Shown here: positions 18,221-25,824 of the stretch, one piece after another
How the letters are laid out: every line of letters starts with the position of its first letter
How positions within the stretch are numbered: the stretch's first letter is position 1
Translations under genes and position numbers: made by a program
The notes under the pieces: generated by a model
Databases searched by the model: none
What the model was told of the DNA's origin: nothing
Seen by the model: only the letters and a program-made list of their open reading frames with translations
DNA from: Pseudomonas sp. P8_229
GTDB taxonomy: Bacteria; Pseudomonadota; Gammaproteobacteria; Pseudomonadales; Pseudomonadaceae
Assembly: GCF_034008635.1 (NCBI RefSeq)
Contig: NZ_CP125378.1
Coordinates: forward strand, 5,456,501 to 5,520,500
Direction: 5' to 3'
DNA length: 64,000 nt

Positions 18221-19300
18221 TCAAAGGCCCTGCGCATGCAGCCGTGCAGGGCTCTCACCCCCCAACCGATACTGATTATTCCCACTGCGCTTGGCCTCAT
18301 ACATCGCCAGATCGGCAATGTGCAGTAGCCGATCCATGGTCGGTGCATGATCGGGAAACACCGCCACCCCAAGGCTGGTGCCGATGTGGCGCAGGTCGTT
18401 GCCGATGCTGATGGGCGGGGACAGTTCGATGAAGATTTTCTGGCAAATGCTGCGGGCTTCGTCCTGCAGGTTGAGGCTCGGTGCCAGGCCTTGCAGGATC
18501 ACCACGAACTCATCGCCGCCGATGCGCGCGACGGTGTCGGTGGCGCGCAGGATGCGTTTGAGGCGGGTGGCGGTGGTGATCAGCACACGATCGCCGGTGG
18601 CGTGGCCGTAGTGGTCGTTGATGTTTTTGAAGCCGTTGAGGTCGACGAACACCAGCGCCACTCGGGTATTGGTTTGTCGCGCCTGATCCAGTGCTTCGGA
18701 CAAGCGTTCTTCCAGCACCAGGCGATTGGGTAAACCGGTCAGCGGGTCGTAGTGGGCGAGGTGTTGGAGATAACTGGCCGAGGCTTTTTCTTCGGTGATG
18801 TCGCGCACTACCCCCATCATTTTGATGACTGCGTCGTGGTCGTTGCGCACCACGTTGCCGGTCTCGCGCAGCCAGCGAATCGTGCCGTCGGGCCAGACCA
18901 CGCGGTATTCCTCATCATGGTTTTCGCCGGTCTCCAGGCAACGCAGTTCACCTTCGCGCACACGTAGGCGGTCGTCTGGATGCACGCAGGAACAGAACAG
19001 CGCATAGGACGGCGTGATCTCGCCGATCTTGAACCCGAACATGCCGTAGATCGCGTCTGACCAGTACAGCCGATCGGTGTCGACTTCCCAATCCCAGGTG
19101 CCAATCCGCGCAAAGTACTGACTGCGTTTGAAACGCTCGGCGTCGTTGTCCTGATGGATGCTTCTGCCTTCAGCGGCGCGGGTCAGCAGTTCTCGGAATT
19201 CAGCCAACTGACGGCGCAAATCGCGTTCGCGCAAAACCAGTACGACAATCACGGCAAGCATGACAATGCCAATGGCAAGGCTGACCCAGAGTTGAATCAT
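18221..19300 (-). CDS. Membrane PAS-GGDEF diguanylate cyclase
   Basis: The protein has 359 residues. One N-terminal membrane helix (4-24) is followed by a PAS domain (about 62-168, with R-I-G-T-W-D-W-E and a C-terminal PAC W-L-R-E-T-G-N-V ... G-V-V-R-D-I-T-E). The GGDEF domain starts at D-P-L-T-G-L-P-N-R (185-193). The active site GGDEF is intact at 261-265, and an inhibitory R-x-x-D site (R252-A-T-D255) is present. It should therefore synthesise cyclic di-GMP with product feedback. No EAL domain is present. A GCCCTGC/GCAGGGC hairpin lies in its last codons. Confidence 0.92.
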   Translation of the reverse strand: MIQLWVSLAIGIVMLAVIVVLVLRERDLRRQLAEFRELLTRAAEGRSIHQDNDAERFKRSQYFARIGTWDWEVDTDRLYWSDAIYGMFGFKIGEITPSYALFCSCVHPDDRLRVREGELRCLETGENHDEEYRVVWPDGTIRWLRETGNVVRNDHDAVIKMMGVVRDITEEKASASYLQHLAHYDPLTGLPNRLVLEERLSEALDQARQTNTRVALVFVDLNGFKNINDHYGHATGDRVLITTATRLKRILRATDTVARIGGDEFVVILQGLAPSLNLQDEARSICQKIFIELSPPISIGNDLRHIGTSLGVAVFPDHAPTMDRLLHIADLAMYEAKRSGNNQYRLGGESPARLHAQGL

Positions 19301-19463
19301 TGGGGCTTTGCCAGCATGACGAGAGGATCCGTGAAGTAATGGCGGTTGGCTATGTTAATGCTTCGTCACTCACTTCGGATACAGCGTTGATCTGCGTTTG
19401 CGGGTTGCCAATCATCGCCAATTCTGGGAAAACGGCCGCCAGCTGAACAATAGAGTGAATGTC

Positions 19464-19802
19464 ATGAATGATGAACTGCAGGTAATTGATCTCCAGGTGG
19501 GCGAGGGCAAGGCCGCCGTCAAAGGCGCGCTGATCACCACCCATTACACCGGTTGGCTGGAAGACGGCAGCGAGTTCGATTCTTCCCACAGCCGTGGCAA
19601 ACCCTTTCAGTGCGTGATTGGCACCGGCCGGGTGATCAAGGGCTGGGATCAGGGACTCATGGGCATGCAGGTGGGCGGCAAGCGCAAGCTGCTGGTGCCG
19701 GCGCATCTGGGTTATGGCGAGCGGACAATGGGCAAGATCCCGCCGAATTCGAATCTGCTGTTCGAGATCGAGTTGCTGGAGGTTTTGACGCGGGAGGATT
19801 GA
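19464..19802 (+). CDS. FKBP-type peptidyl-prolyl cis-trans isomerase
   Basis: This is a cytoplasmic single-domain FKBP of 112 residues. It includes H-Y-T-G-W-L-E-D-G-S-E-F-D-S-S near 28-42, the active-site strand V-I-K-G-W-D-Q-G-L-x-G-M-Q-V-G-G-K-R, and Y-G-x-R ... I-P-P-N-S-x-L-x-F-E-I-E-L. The start at 19464 gives the normal domain length; the longer GTG frame has no ribosome site. Its last 158 bp, stop included, recurs perfectly at 22406-22563, and the bacteriocin cassette lies between. The gene itself is intact. Confidence 0.92.
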   Translation: MNDELQVIDLQVGEGKAAVKGALITTHYTGWLEDGSEFDSSHSRGKPFQCVIGTGRVIKGWDQGLMGMQVGGKRKLLVPAHLGYGERTMGKIPPNSNLLFEIELLEVLTRED

Positions 19803-19804
19803 GG
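19647..19804 (+). repeat. 158-bp direct repeat, left copy (3' end of the FKBP gene)
   Basis: From GATCAGGGACTCATGGGC to GGGAGGATTGAGG this stretch matches 22406-22563 base for base. It covers about the last 52 codons plus stop of the FKBP gene. Divergence is total on both sides of the repeat, so the borders are sharp. Confidence 0.97.
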
Positions 19805-19884
19805 GCGGTGGGATAGGAGCTTGATTGGACTCAGCGGTAGCGTACGGCACGATGCTTCCATCCATTACAACAGGAGTGACGGCA

Positions 19885-20417
19885 ATGAAGGATATTGTGA
19901 TTACGGTAGTCGATTTTTCTTTGCGTGGATTGGAATCCTTGTTGCAACAGCCGTAGGGTATTTCCTCATGAAGGGTAACCTTGAATATTTGGGCGCCTTA
20001 ATCGGCTTCGCGGTTGGCTGCCTGGGTTCTGGCTTGTTGTTTGTCCTTTCCGCGATCCATAGGGATCTGCAAACAATCCGAGATATCGCCGTCATGCAAT
20101 CCAAAGGATGCCCCCCCCTGTGCAGCGACAAGCTTGGTCTACTCATGCTTTCAGGTAATGTCTGTCAACACGGCGAGGGGAGTGCAGCTAGAACATTGCG
20201 GGAGACGCAGAAAGACCTTTGGGCTGTGCCCGGGCCTTTACTCGAAGACTATTTCGGTAAACTTCCAGTATCCGACATCCAGCTCCCGGTTGAGCTGCTC
20301 CGCTCGTTGGTACACGCTGTTGTATTGTTCTGGCGAGAGGTCGAGCGTCATGGCTTGAAAACCATCATGGCAAGTGATGAGGTTGAGGCCCGCCTAACGA
20401 ATCACGTTCGTGTTTGA
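19885..20417 (+). pseudogene. Membrane protein of unknown function, apparently frameshifted
   Basis: An ATG at 19885 with AGGAG at good spacing begins M-K-D-I-V-I-T-V-V-D-F, but after the T-run at 19914-19918 this frame soon stops. The frame one base back continues to 20417 with F-F-A-W-I-G-I-L-V-A-T-A-V-G-Y and a second helix G-A-L-I-G-F-A-V-G-C-L-G-S-G-L-L-F-V-L. One extra T in the run would fuse the two into about 178 residues with two membrane helices and a soluble C terminus. It is either a real mutation, a sequencing indel in a homopolymer, or an alternative start (TTG 19821). It resembles nothing I recognise. Confidence 0.5.
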
Positions 20418-20431
20418 GCGGTTTTTACATG

Positions 20432-20683
20432 TCAACTCTTGAAGCCCGGCAGTCCATTAGCATGGCAATAGTTGTCTACAGTGCGCGTCACGCCATCTGC
20501 TGAATCATCCTCGCCAGCCTCTGGGTAGAACAGCAAGTCGCTTCCTGATGGATGGGGAACAATCTTGTTGAAGTGATCGACAAGCTCACCCCGTTCATCC
20601 TCGGTCTTGGCGTCTTCAATCGCCTGAATCAACGACTTGAATTCCTGTTCGGTGTAGTCAGCCAACTGGCTCTTCAATTCCAT
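20432..20683 (-). CDS. Colicin E9/pyocin-type DNase immunity protein
   Basis: The protein has 83 residues and closely follows the Im2/Im9/pyocin immunity pattern: Y-T-E-Q-E-F near the N terminus, an acidic helix E-D-E-R-G-E-L-V-D-H-F, then H-P-S-G-S-D-L-L-F-Y-P near 44-54 and G-L-P-G-F-K at the end. It would bind the nuclease domain next to its active site and protect the producer. Its ATG overlaps the bacteriocin TAA by one base (TAATG), so the two are made together. A GAGGAG-like ribosome site is within the bacteriocin gene end. Confidence 0.93.
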   Translation of the reverse strand: MELKSQLADYTEQEFKSLIQAIEDAKTEDERGELVDHFNKIVPHPSGSDLLFYPEAGEDDSADGVTRTVDNYCHANGLPGFKS

Positions 20684-22023
20684 TACTCAACTCCTCGGTG
20701 AATGTCGATATGGCGTCTTGGGGTGACGACATTGATGTTGTCGGTATCGTATACCGCACCACCATCCTTGATTAGTTCGATGTGGTGCAGCTCGAATGCG
20801 ATTCGCTTTCCTGCATGTCCGGCCCTCGGTGTAACAGGTGCCAGACCATTTAGCATGCCTTTGAGATTACGTTCGTTGAATTGCTGACTTAGCTCTGGGT
20901 CTTTGGCTACAAACTCCCAGAAGGTTTGTCGGAAAGTGTCGAAGTCCTTGAATTCCCGTCCCCTCAGTTGGTCTGCGATCTGTGAGGGAACAGGCACGCC
21001 AAGCCCCACACCAGTGCCTGCAAGCCAGATTCCTACTACGTCCTGCCCTTGGCCTGTAACAGTGCCTGGCTTTCGACGGACGTTCATCACGATGTAAAGC
21101 GGCTGCACTCCCGAGTCAGCAGGGAATACCAGAATGAAGTCTTTGTATTCGGGCGGGTAGATCGGGTTGACGATGATGCTATCCGCTTTTTCGGACGGCG
21201 GATAAACCCAGATCTGCGGGACTTGAGGTGCACCCTCTAACGGTGGGATTCCTGATGTGCTGGACGGGTCAACGGCTGGCGTCCATATCAGGGTTACACC
21301 ATCGCCAAAGTCTGCCACCTGCTGAGAGGCTTGCTCAACGAATTGCACCACCGGAATCATCTCCCAGTCAGTGCGGCTCTGTGTGTTGTACCCGTATCCT
21401 TTTAAGGTGCCATCGGCCTGCTGCTCGACATGCAATCGCACACGGGTGCGTCCTTGTTTGAGGGATTGAAGCTGTTCTTCTGTGTACAGGCTGCCATCGC
21501 CCAAACTGGAAGGCCACAGCATTGCGACTATTCCTCCGAAGAACCCGGCGACTACACCTGTCGTAAGTGCGCCAGTAGTAGCCCCGGTGGCAGCACCTAC
21601 ACCCGTTGTAGCACTACCACCAGCAACAGCAGCCCCGGCAGTACACAGGCCACCACATGACACGCCAGCAGTTGCAGCACCTGCGCCCAACAGGAGCGTT
21701 CCCAGTGCAGTGGGTAGCGCATTACCACTGATTTTCTTTAGGGGAATGTTTCCCTGTGCGTCTGTCTCACTTCCGCCGAGAATGGCAAGCTCGCCAAAAT
21801 TACCGATCGTTTCAACGGGGATAAACCCGGCTGGTTGCTTGTGGTCGATCACACCGTCTGGAAGATCGCAGCTCTTGGCGAACACGCAGCCCAAGCTGTC
21901 TGGTTTGGCGTCTTCTTTGGAGGGGAGGTCTTTGTATTCAGCCCAACGCTGGGCGTGGATATCGACAGGCTCAACGCCGCTATTGCGATAGCCCTTCGGC
22001 GGGTTTGGTACGTATCCGCTCAC
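20683..22023 (-). CDS. S-type pyocin-like bacteriocin with HNH DNase domain
   Basis: The protein has 446 residues. The N terminus (about 1-100) is polar, followed by a Gly/Ala-rich hydrophobic stretch at about 105-170 with two Cys. The S-type pyocin domain (about 185-330) includes V-T-L-I-W-T-P and I-x-V-Y-P-P. The C-terminal HNH nuclease ends with H413-H414, N429, H438 and H442 in the colicin E9 order, R-R-H-I-D-I-H. It starts at GTG 22023, behind AAGGAAG. It is short next to full pyocins S1/S2 of more than 600 residues, and no classical receptor-binding domain is recognisable. No clear LexA box was found in the 180 bp upstream. Confidence 0.92.
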   Translation of the reverse strand: MSGYVPNPPKGYRNSGVEPVDIHAQRWAEYKDLPSKEDAKPDSLGCVFAKSCDLPDGVIDHKQPAGFIPVETIGNFGELAILGGSETDAQGNIPLKKISGNALPTALGTLLLGAGAATAGVSCGGLCTAGAAVAGGSATTGVGAATGATTGALTTGVVAGFFGGIVAMLWPSSLGDGSLYTEEQLQSLKQGRTRVRLHVEQQADGTLKGYGYNTQSRTDWEMIPVVQFVEQASQQVADFGDGVTLIWTPAVDPSSTSGIPPLEGAPQVPQIWVYPPSEKADSIIVNPIYPPEYKDFILVFPADSGVQPLYIVMNVRRKPGTVTGQGQDVVGIWLAGTGVGLGVPVPSQIADQLRGREFKDFDTFRQTFWEFVAKDPELSQQFNERNLKGMLNGLAPVTPRAGHAGKRIAFELHHIELIKDGGAVYDTDNINVVTPRRHIDIHRGVE

Positions 22024-22206
22024 ATGAGCTTCCTTGTTCGTCCTTGGGGAATTCCGGCCATAGCTGGGACCGCATCGACGTTAGCGGGAAACGCACGCAT
22101 GACTGTAGGACAAATCCCAAAAAACCATACTGACAGTTCCGTGTCGTTGCTGAGACGCGAAGGATAAACGCTTGGTGCGGGGCTTTGAATGGTGGCTACT
22201 GGCTAG

Positions 22207-22377
22207 GTTGACGATGGAGCAGGGCTGGTAGTCGGAGTCACACAGAATGCCTTAGACCACCTTGCAAGAGTTGGACTTGTTCGCCCCGCTCGTGGTTCTT
22301 ACGGTCTTCAATATGCAGATCTCACCCCACTGGGCCGGGAGCGCTTCCTTGAGCAGGAATCGCTAGGGGAGGGCTGA
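22207..22377 (+). pseudogene. C-terminal fragment of a winged-helix DNA-binding protein
   Basis: After a TAG at 22204 the frame is open for 56 residues to TGA at 22377. It reads like the end of a winged-helix domain (A-L-D-H-L-A-R-V-G-L-V-R ... Y-A-D-L-T-P-L-G-R-E-R-F-L). There is no start codon or ribosome site, so the gene is truncated. It is the only coding trace in the 380 bp between the bacteriocin start and the right repeat. The rest (22026-22200) should hold the bacteriocin promoter, but I see no recognisable operator. Confidence 0.4.
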
Positions 22378-22405
22378 GAATCTGTGTTACTTACAAAATA
22401 CTTGC

Positions 22406-22563
22406 GATCAGGGACTCATGGGCATGCAGGTGGGCGGCAAGCGCAAGCTGCTGGTGCCGGCGCATCTGGGTTATGGCGAGCGGACAATGGGCAAGATCCC
22501 GCCGAATTCGAATCTGCTGTTCGAGATCGAGTTGCTGGAGGTTTTGACGCGGGAGGATTGAGG
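22406..22563 (+). repeat. 158-bp direct repeat, right copy (orphan FKBP 3' end)
   Basis: This is a perfect copy of 19647-19804, lacking the 5' part of the FKBP gene, so it is not expressed as a protein. The flanking base on each side differs from the left copy. The permease stop codon (TCA at 22565) follows two bases after the repeat end. Confidence 0.97.
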
Positions 22564-22564
22564 A

Positions 22565-23407
22565 TCACGCCTTCGCCTCTTGGCCGGTGAACGTGTCGCG
22601 CCAGGCCAGCCAGCGGCGCTCCAGCAGCGCAAGCAATCCGTCGCTGAGTTTGCCGAGCAGGGCGAGCACGATGATTGCCGCCAGCACGATGTCCGGCCGC
22701 GAAGTTTCACGTCCGTCGCTGAGCAGATAACCCAGGCCCTTGGTCGCAGCGATCAGCTCGGCGGCCACCAGAAACATCCATGCCAGGCTCATGCCGCTGC
22801 GCAACCCGGTGAACAGGCCGGGGAGGGCGGCGGGCAACAGAATCCGCCGAACCAATTGCCAGCGGCTGAAGCCATAGATGTGCCCGACCTCCACCAGTTT
22901 GCGATCGATGTTGCGAATTGCCGCGACCACGTTGACGTACACCGGAAAGAACGCACCGATGGCGATCAGCACGATTTTCGACGTTTCATCGATGCCCAGC
23001 CACAGCAGCAACAGCGGCACCCAGGCCAGACTCGGAATCGAGCGCAGGGCGGCGAACGTCGGTTCCAGATACGCCTCGGCCTCGCGGCTCAGGCCGACCC
23101 AGGCGGCAAACACCAGCGCCAGGCTGGCGCCAATCGCAAACCCGAGCAATACGCGAATCAGGCTGGCGCCGATGTGTTTCCACAAGGCCCCTTCGGCGAG
23201 GTCGGTGAGGGTCAGGGCGATCTCGCTGGGGGCGGGCATCTGGTAGGACGGCAGCCAGCCGATGCGCACGATGAACTCGAGTGCGACCACGATCAGCAGC
23301 GGCAGGGCCAGACCTTTCAAGCGCCGTCGCCACGTTGGGTTGAAGGGGATAGGGCGCGGCCTCGACAAGCTCCGAGGCGCGGGCAGTTCGTTACTGCGAG
23401 TGGTCAT
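22565..23407 (-). CDS. ABC transporter permease (SsuC/TauC type)
   Basis: This is an inner-membrane permease of 280 residues with about six helices. The EAA loop appears in the region V-E-V-G-H-I-Y-G-F-S-R-W-Q-L-V-R-R-I-L-L-P-A-A-L-P, the signature of nitrate/sulfonate/taurine ABC permeases. It lies 60 bp downstream of a matching binding-protein gene. No ATP-binding cassette gene is next to either, so the ATPase must be encoded elsewhere or shared. The bacteriocin insertion boundary is just beyond its stop codon. Confidence 0.88.
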   Translation of the reverse strand: MTTRSNELPAPRSLSRPRPIPFNPTWRRRLKGLALPLLIVVALEFIVRIGWLPSYQMPAPSEIALTLTDLAEGALWKHIGASLIRVLLGFAIGASLALVFAAWVGLSREAEAYLEPTFAALRSIPSLAWVPLLLLWLGIDETSKIVLIAIGAFFPVYVNVVAAIRNIDRKLVEVGHIYGFSRWQLVRRILLPAALPGLFTGLRSGMSLAWMFLVAAELIAATKGLGYLLSDGRETSRPDIVLAAIIVLALLGKLSDGLLALLERRWLAWRDTFTGQEAKA

Positions 23408-23467
23408 ACGTGGGCTCCGCTCACCGCGAATCCGCGTCGGGCACGGGGTCGCGGGAAGTCTGTTCGA

Positions 23468-24454
23468 TTACTGGCGGGCGACGGCTTGCTGCACGCCACT
23501 GTCGAGCAACTGATCGATGACTTGATCGACATTCACTCCACGCCGTACCAATTCCTCGGAGACCAGAATCGGCGCCGCCGCCTTGGATGCCTGCACGTCG
23601 TTGGCGGTCAGCTGCGGGTTGCTCAGGTCAGTGCGCGACAGCTGCAGTTTGGCCACGTCCAGCGGCAGGCCGGACTCTTTGGCGAGCAGGGCGGCGAACT
23701 CGTCGGGGTTTTTCAACGCCCATTCCCGCGCCTGCTCGTAGGCTTTGATCACGGTGTCGATGGTCTGCGGATGTTCCTTGGCGTACTGCTCGGTGACGCT
23801 GACCACGCCATAACTGTTGAACGCCGGGTTGCGGTACAGCAGGCGCGAACCGGCCTGCACCTGGCTGGCGGCCATGTGCGGGTCAAGGCCGGCCCATGCA
23901 TCGACGTCACCCTTTTCCAGCGCGGTGCGGCCGTCCGGGTGTTGCAGGTGGACCAGTTCCACGTCGTCTTTTTTCAGCCCGGCCTGTTGCAGGCTGCGCA
24001 GGGTGAACAGATAAGGATCGGTGCCTTTGGTGGCGGCGATTTTCTTGCCCTTGAGGTCGGCGACACTCTGGTACGGCGAATCCTTGCGCACCACCAATGC
24101 GGTCCATTCGGCGCGGCTGTAGACATAGACCGATTTGATCGGGCTGCCGTTGGCGCGGCTCAGCACGGCGGCGAGGCTGGCGCTGGAGGCGAAATCGACG
24201 CCGCCGCTGTTCAGATATTCCAGCGAACGGTTACTGCCCTGGCTGAGCACCCAACTGACTGTGGTCTGCGGCAGGGCTTTTTCGAGGAAGCCGAAATGCT
24301 TGAGCACCAGGCTCACGGGTGAGTAGTAGGCGTAATCCAGATGAACCTCGGCGGGCGCGGTTTCTGCAGCGTGGGCCAGCGGTTGCAGGCTCAGTGCCAT
24401 GGCGCTGGCGACCAGCAGCGTTTTGAGTCGGGAAAGCGGTAAGAACGATGTCAT
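23468..24454 (-). CDS. Periplasmic binding protein, aliphatic sulfonate/nitrate/taurine family
   Basis: The protein has 328 residues with a signal peptide (L-K-T-L-L-V-A-S-A-M-A-L ... A-H-A-A). The SsuA-like fold is suggested by H-L-D-Y-A-Y-Y-S-P-V-S-L-V, S-Q-G-S-N-R-S-L-E-Y-L-N-S-G-G-V-D-F and D-L-K-G-K-K-I-A-A-T-K-G. The start at 24454 has GGAG eight bases upstream; the 59-residue extension in the open frame lacks a ribosome site and would hide the signal. It forms an operon with the permease and is divergent from a second SsuA-like gene across a 291-bp region with striking palindromes. Confidence 0.88.
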   Translation of the reverse strand: MTSFLPLSRLKTLLVASAMALSLQPLAHAAETAPAEVHLDYAYYSPVSLVLKHFGFLEKALPQTTVSWVLSQGSNRSLEYLNSGGVDFASSASLAAVLSRANGSPIKSVYVYSRAEWTALVVRKDSPYQSVADLKGKKIAATKGTDPYLFTLRSLQQAGLKKDDVELVHLQHPDGRTALEKGDVDAWAGLDPHMAASQVQAGSRLLYRNPAFNSYGVVSVTEQYAKEHPQTIDTVIKAYEQAREWALKNPDEFAALLAKESGLPLDVAKLQLSRTDLSNPQLTANDVQASKAAAPILVSEELVRRGVNVDQVIDQLLDSGVQQAVARQ

Positions 24455-24598
24455 GGGGCGCTCCGGCAAAGGCACTGTTTTTATGTCAAAAAAGATATTT
24501 TTATCGAATGCTTCCTGCATGAATGGAATATTGCAGGCTCTGTGCCATGTGCGCCGAAGCCCGTGTTTACGGGAGTTGGAGCAGATTTCACGGTGTGA

Positions 24599-24651
24599 AA
24601 CTGTTGCCGGAACAACAGTGTGCCAAGGCACTGTTGCGCAGCGAACAGTGA
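24599..24651. promoter_or_regulatory. Tandem ACTGTT palindromes between divergent binding-protein genes
   Basis: Inverted repeat 1 is ACTGTTG (24600-24606) with CAACAGT (24613-24619). Inverted repeat 2 is CACTGTT (24629-24635) with AACAGTG (24644-24650). A TGCCAAGGCA palindrome lies between them. The four half-sites share ACTGTT, and the two dyad centres are about 30 bp (three helical turns) apart, a layout expected for cooperative dimer binding. The 291-bp gap holds no gene. The regulator is unknown. Confidence 0.55.
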
Positions 24652-24745
24652 GTATTCAGGGTGCTGAGCTTATGCATTAATCGAATTTAAAAGTGCTCAA
24701 TCAAGAGCGTTATGGTCTATGCAAAATCCCATTGCAGGACCCGCC

Positions 24746-25693
24746 ATGAAGCGCTTCCGATTCCTCCGCACCACATTGATTGCTGGACTGTTCGCCGCAC
24801 CATTTTCCTACGCCGCTGAGCCCTTGGTTCTGCACGTCGGTGATCAGAACTACTACAACATCCGCGCCTCGATAGAAGCCTCCGGTGTATTGAAAGACGC
24901 GCCTTACCGCGTCGACTGGAAGCATTTCCAGGCTGCGGCACCATTGGCCGAGGCGTTGCAGACCGGGTCGCTGGATCTGGGCTTTCTCGGGGATTCCGGT
25001 TTCCTGTTTCTCGCCGCCAAACAGGCACCGGTGAAATTGATCGGTGTGTCGCGGCAGAACCCGGACACCATCGCGCTGCTGGTGCCGAAAGATTCACCGG
25101 TGAAAACCATCGCCGATCTGAAGGACAAGAAGGTCGCTTACTGGCCCGGGGCCTGGAGCCAACAATTGACCTTGCGGGCGCTGGAGCAGGGCGGTCTGCC
25201 GGAAAATTACGTCGACTTCGTCAAGTTGATGCCGATCGATGCGGCGGCTGCGTTGCCACAGGGCAGCATCGACGCGTTCCCGGTGTGGGAACCGTACATC
25301 TCCCAACAAATCGTATTTTCTGGCGCGCGGCCGATCCTCACCGCGAAAAACCTGATGCCGGGCCTCAGCGCCATTGCGGCGTCGGCGCCGTCAATCGACA
25401 GCAAACGCGAAGCAATCGCCGATTTTCTCCGGCGTTTGAAGCAGGCTCGGGTCTGGGTCGACAGCCATACCGACGAGTACGCTGACGTGTGGGCGAAGAA
25501 GGCCAACCTCGATCAGCAGGTGTCGCGGCACTGGTTGCGTCAGGCGCACATGACGATCGGCCCGGTGGATCAACAGGCCGCAGCCGACCTGCAAAGCACT
25601 GCGGATTTCCTGTTCAAGGTCAAGGCATTGCCGTCGCCGCTGGCCACTGCCGGGATCATCGATACCTCGTTTCAACAGGCACTGGCTGACTGA
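24746..25693 (+). CDS. Aliphatic sulfonate-type ABC substrate-binding protein (SsuA-like)
   Basis: The protein has 315 residues with a signal (F-L-R-T-T-L-I-A-G-L-F-A-A-P-F-S-Y-A). It shows H-V-G-D-Q-N-Y-Y-N near the mature N terminus, L-D-L-G-F-L-G-D-S-G at about 76-85 and D-L-K-D-K-K-V-A-Y-W-P-G, matching sulfonate binding proteins. ATG 24746 with AGGA is preferred to the in-frame ATG at 24719, which only adds nine residues. It is monocistronic in view: the next gene is an unrelated deacetylase. It may feed the divergent permease. Confidence 0.87.
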   Translation: MKRFRFLRTTLIAGLFAAPFSYAAEPLVLHVGDQNYYNIRASIEASGVLKDAPYRVDWKHFQAAAPLAEALQTGSLDLGFLGDSGFLFLAAKQAPVKLIGVSRQNPDTIALLVPKDSPVKTIADLKDKKVAYWPGAWSQQLTLRALEQGGLPENYVDFVKLMPIDAAAALPQGSIDAFPVWEPYISQQIVFSGARPILTAKNLMPGLSAIAASAPSIDSKREAIADFLRRLKQARVWVDSHTDEYADVWAKKANLDQQVSRHWLRQAHMTIGPVDQQAAADLQSTADFLFKVKALPSPLATAGIIDTSFQQALAD

Positions 25694-25824
25694 GCGAGCG
25701 CCGGAACCAAACCCTGTGTACCCTATCCAAACCTGGCTCGCGAAGTCGGGCGCAGGGATGGATCAGGGCGAGGGAGTTTTGCCAGACGACAACAGGACCG
25801 CAATGGTCAGGTGCAAGGCAAAAC

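Larger units (their letters stand above)
19805..22563. mobile_element. Inserted bacteriocin/immunity cassette bounded by 158-bp direct repeats
   Basis: This is one repeat copy plus about 2.6 kb of accessory DNA: a frameshifted membrane ORF, an immunity gene, a DNase bacteriocin gene and a fragment of a winged-helix gene. The base composition looks lower in GC than the flanks. The right repeat copy ends at the very base before the permease stop region, so without the insert the FKBP and permease genes would simply converge. No integrase or transposase is present; mobilisation would depend on homologous recombination or an enzyme supplied elsewhere. The insertion interpretation is inference from the repeat structure. 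Confidence 0.75.

Noticed and set aside
19914..19920. Programmed -1 frameshift site in the cassette membrane gene
   Set aside because: TTTTTCT does not fit the X-XXY-YYZ slippery heptamer and no downstream stem is obvious; an indel or sequencing error is more likely.
22024..22200. LexA/SOS box expected before a bacteriocin gene
   Set aside because: CTGT-like pieces (CTGTAGG, CTGTCAG) occur, but none forms the CTGT-N8-ACAG dyad, so no SOS site is claimed.
22580..24322. 580-residue open frame on the + strand
   Set aside because: Antisense shadow of the ABC permease and binding-protein genes.
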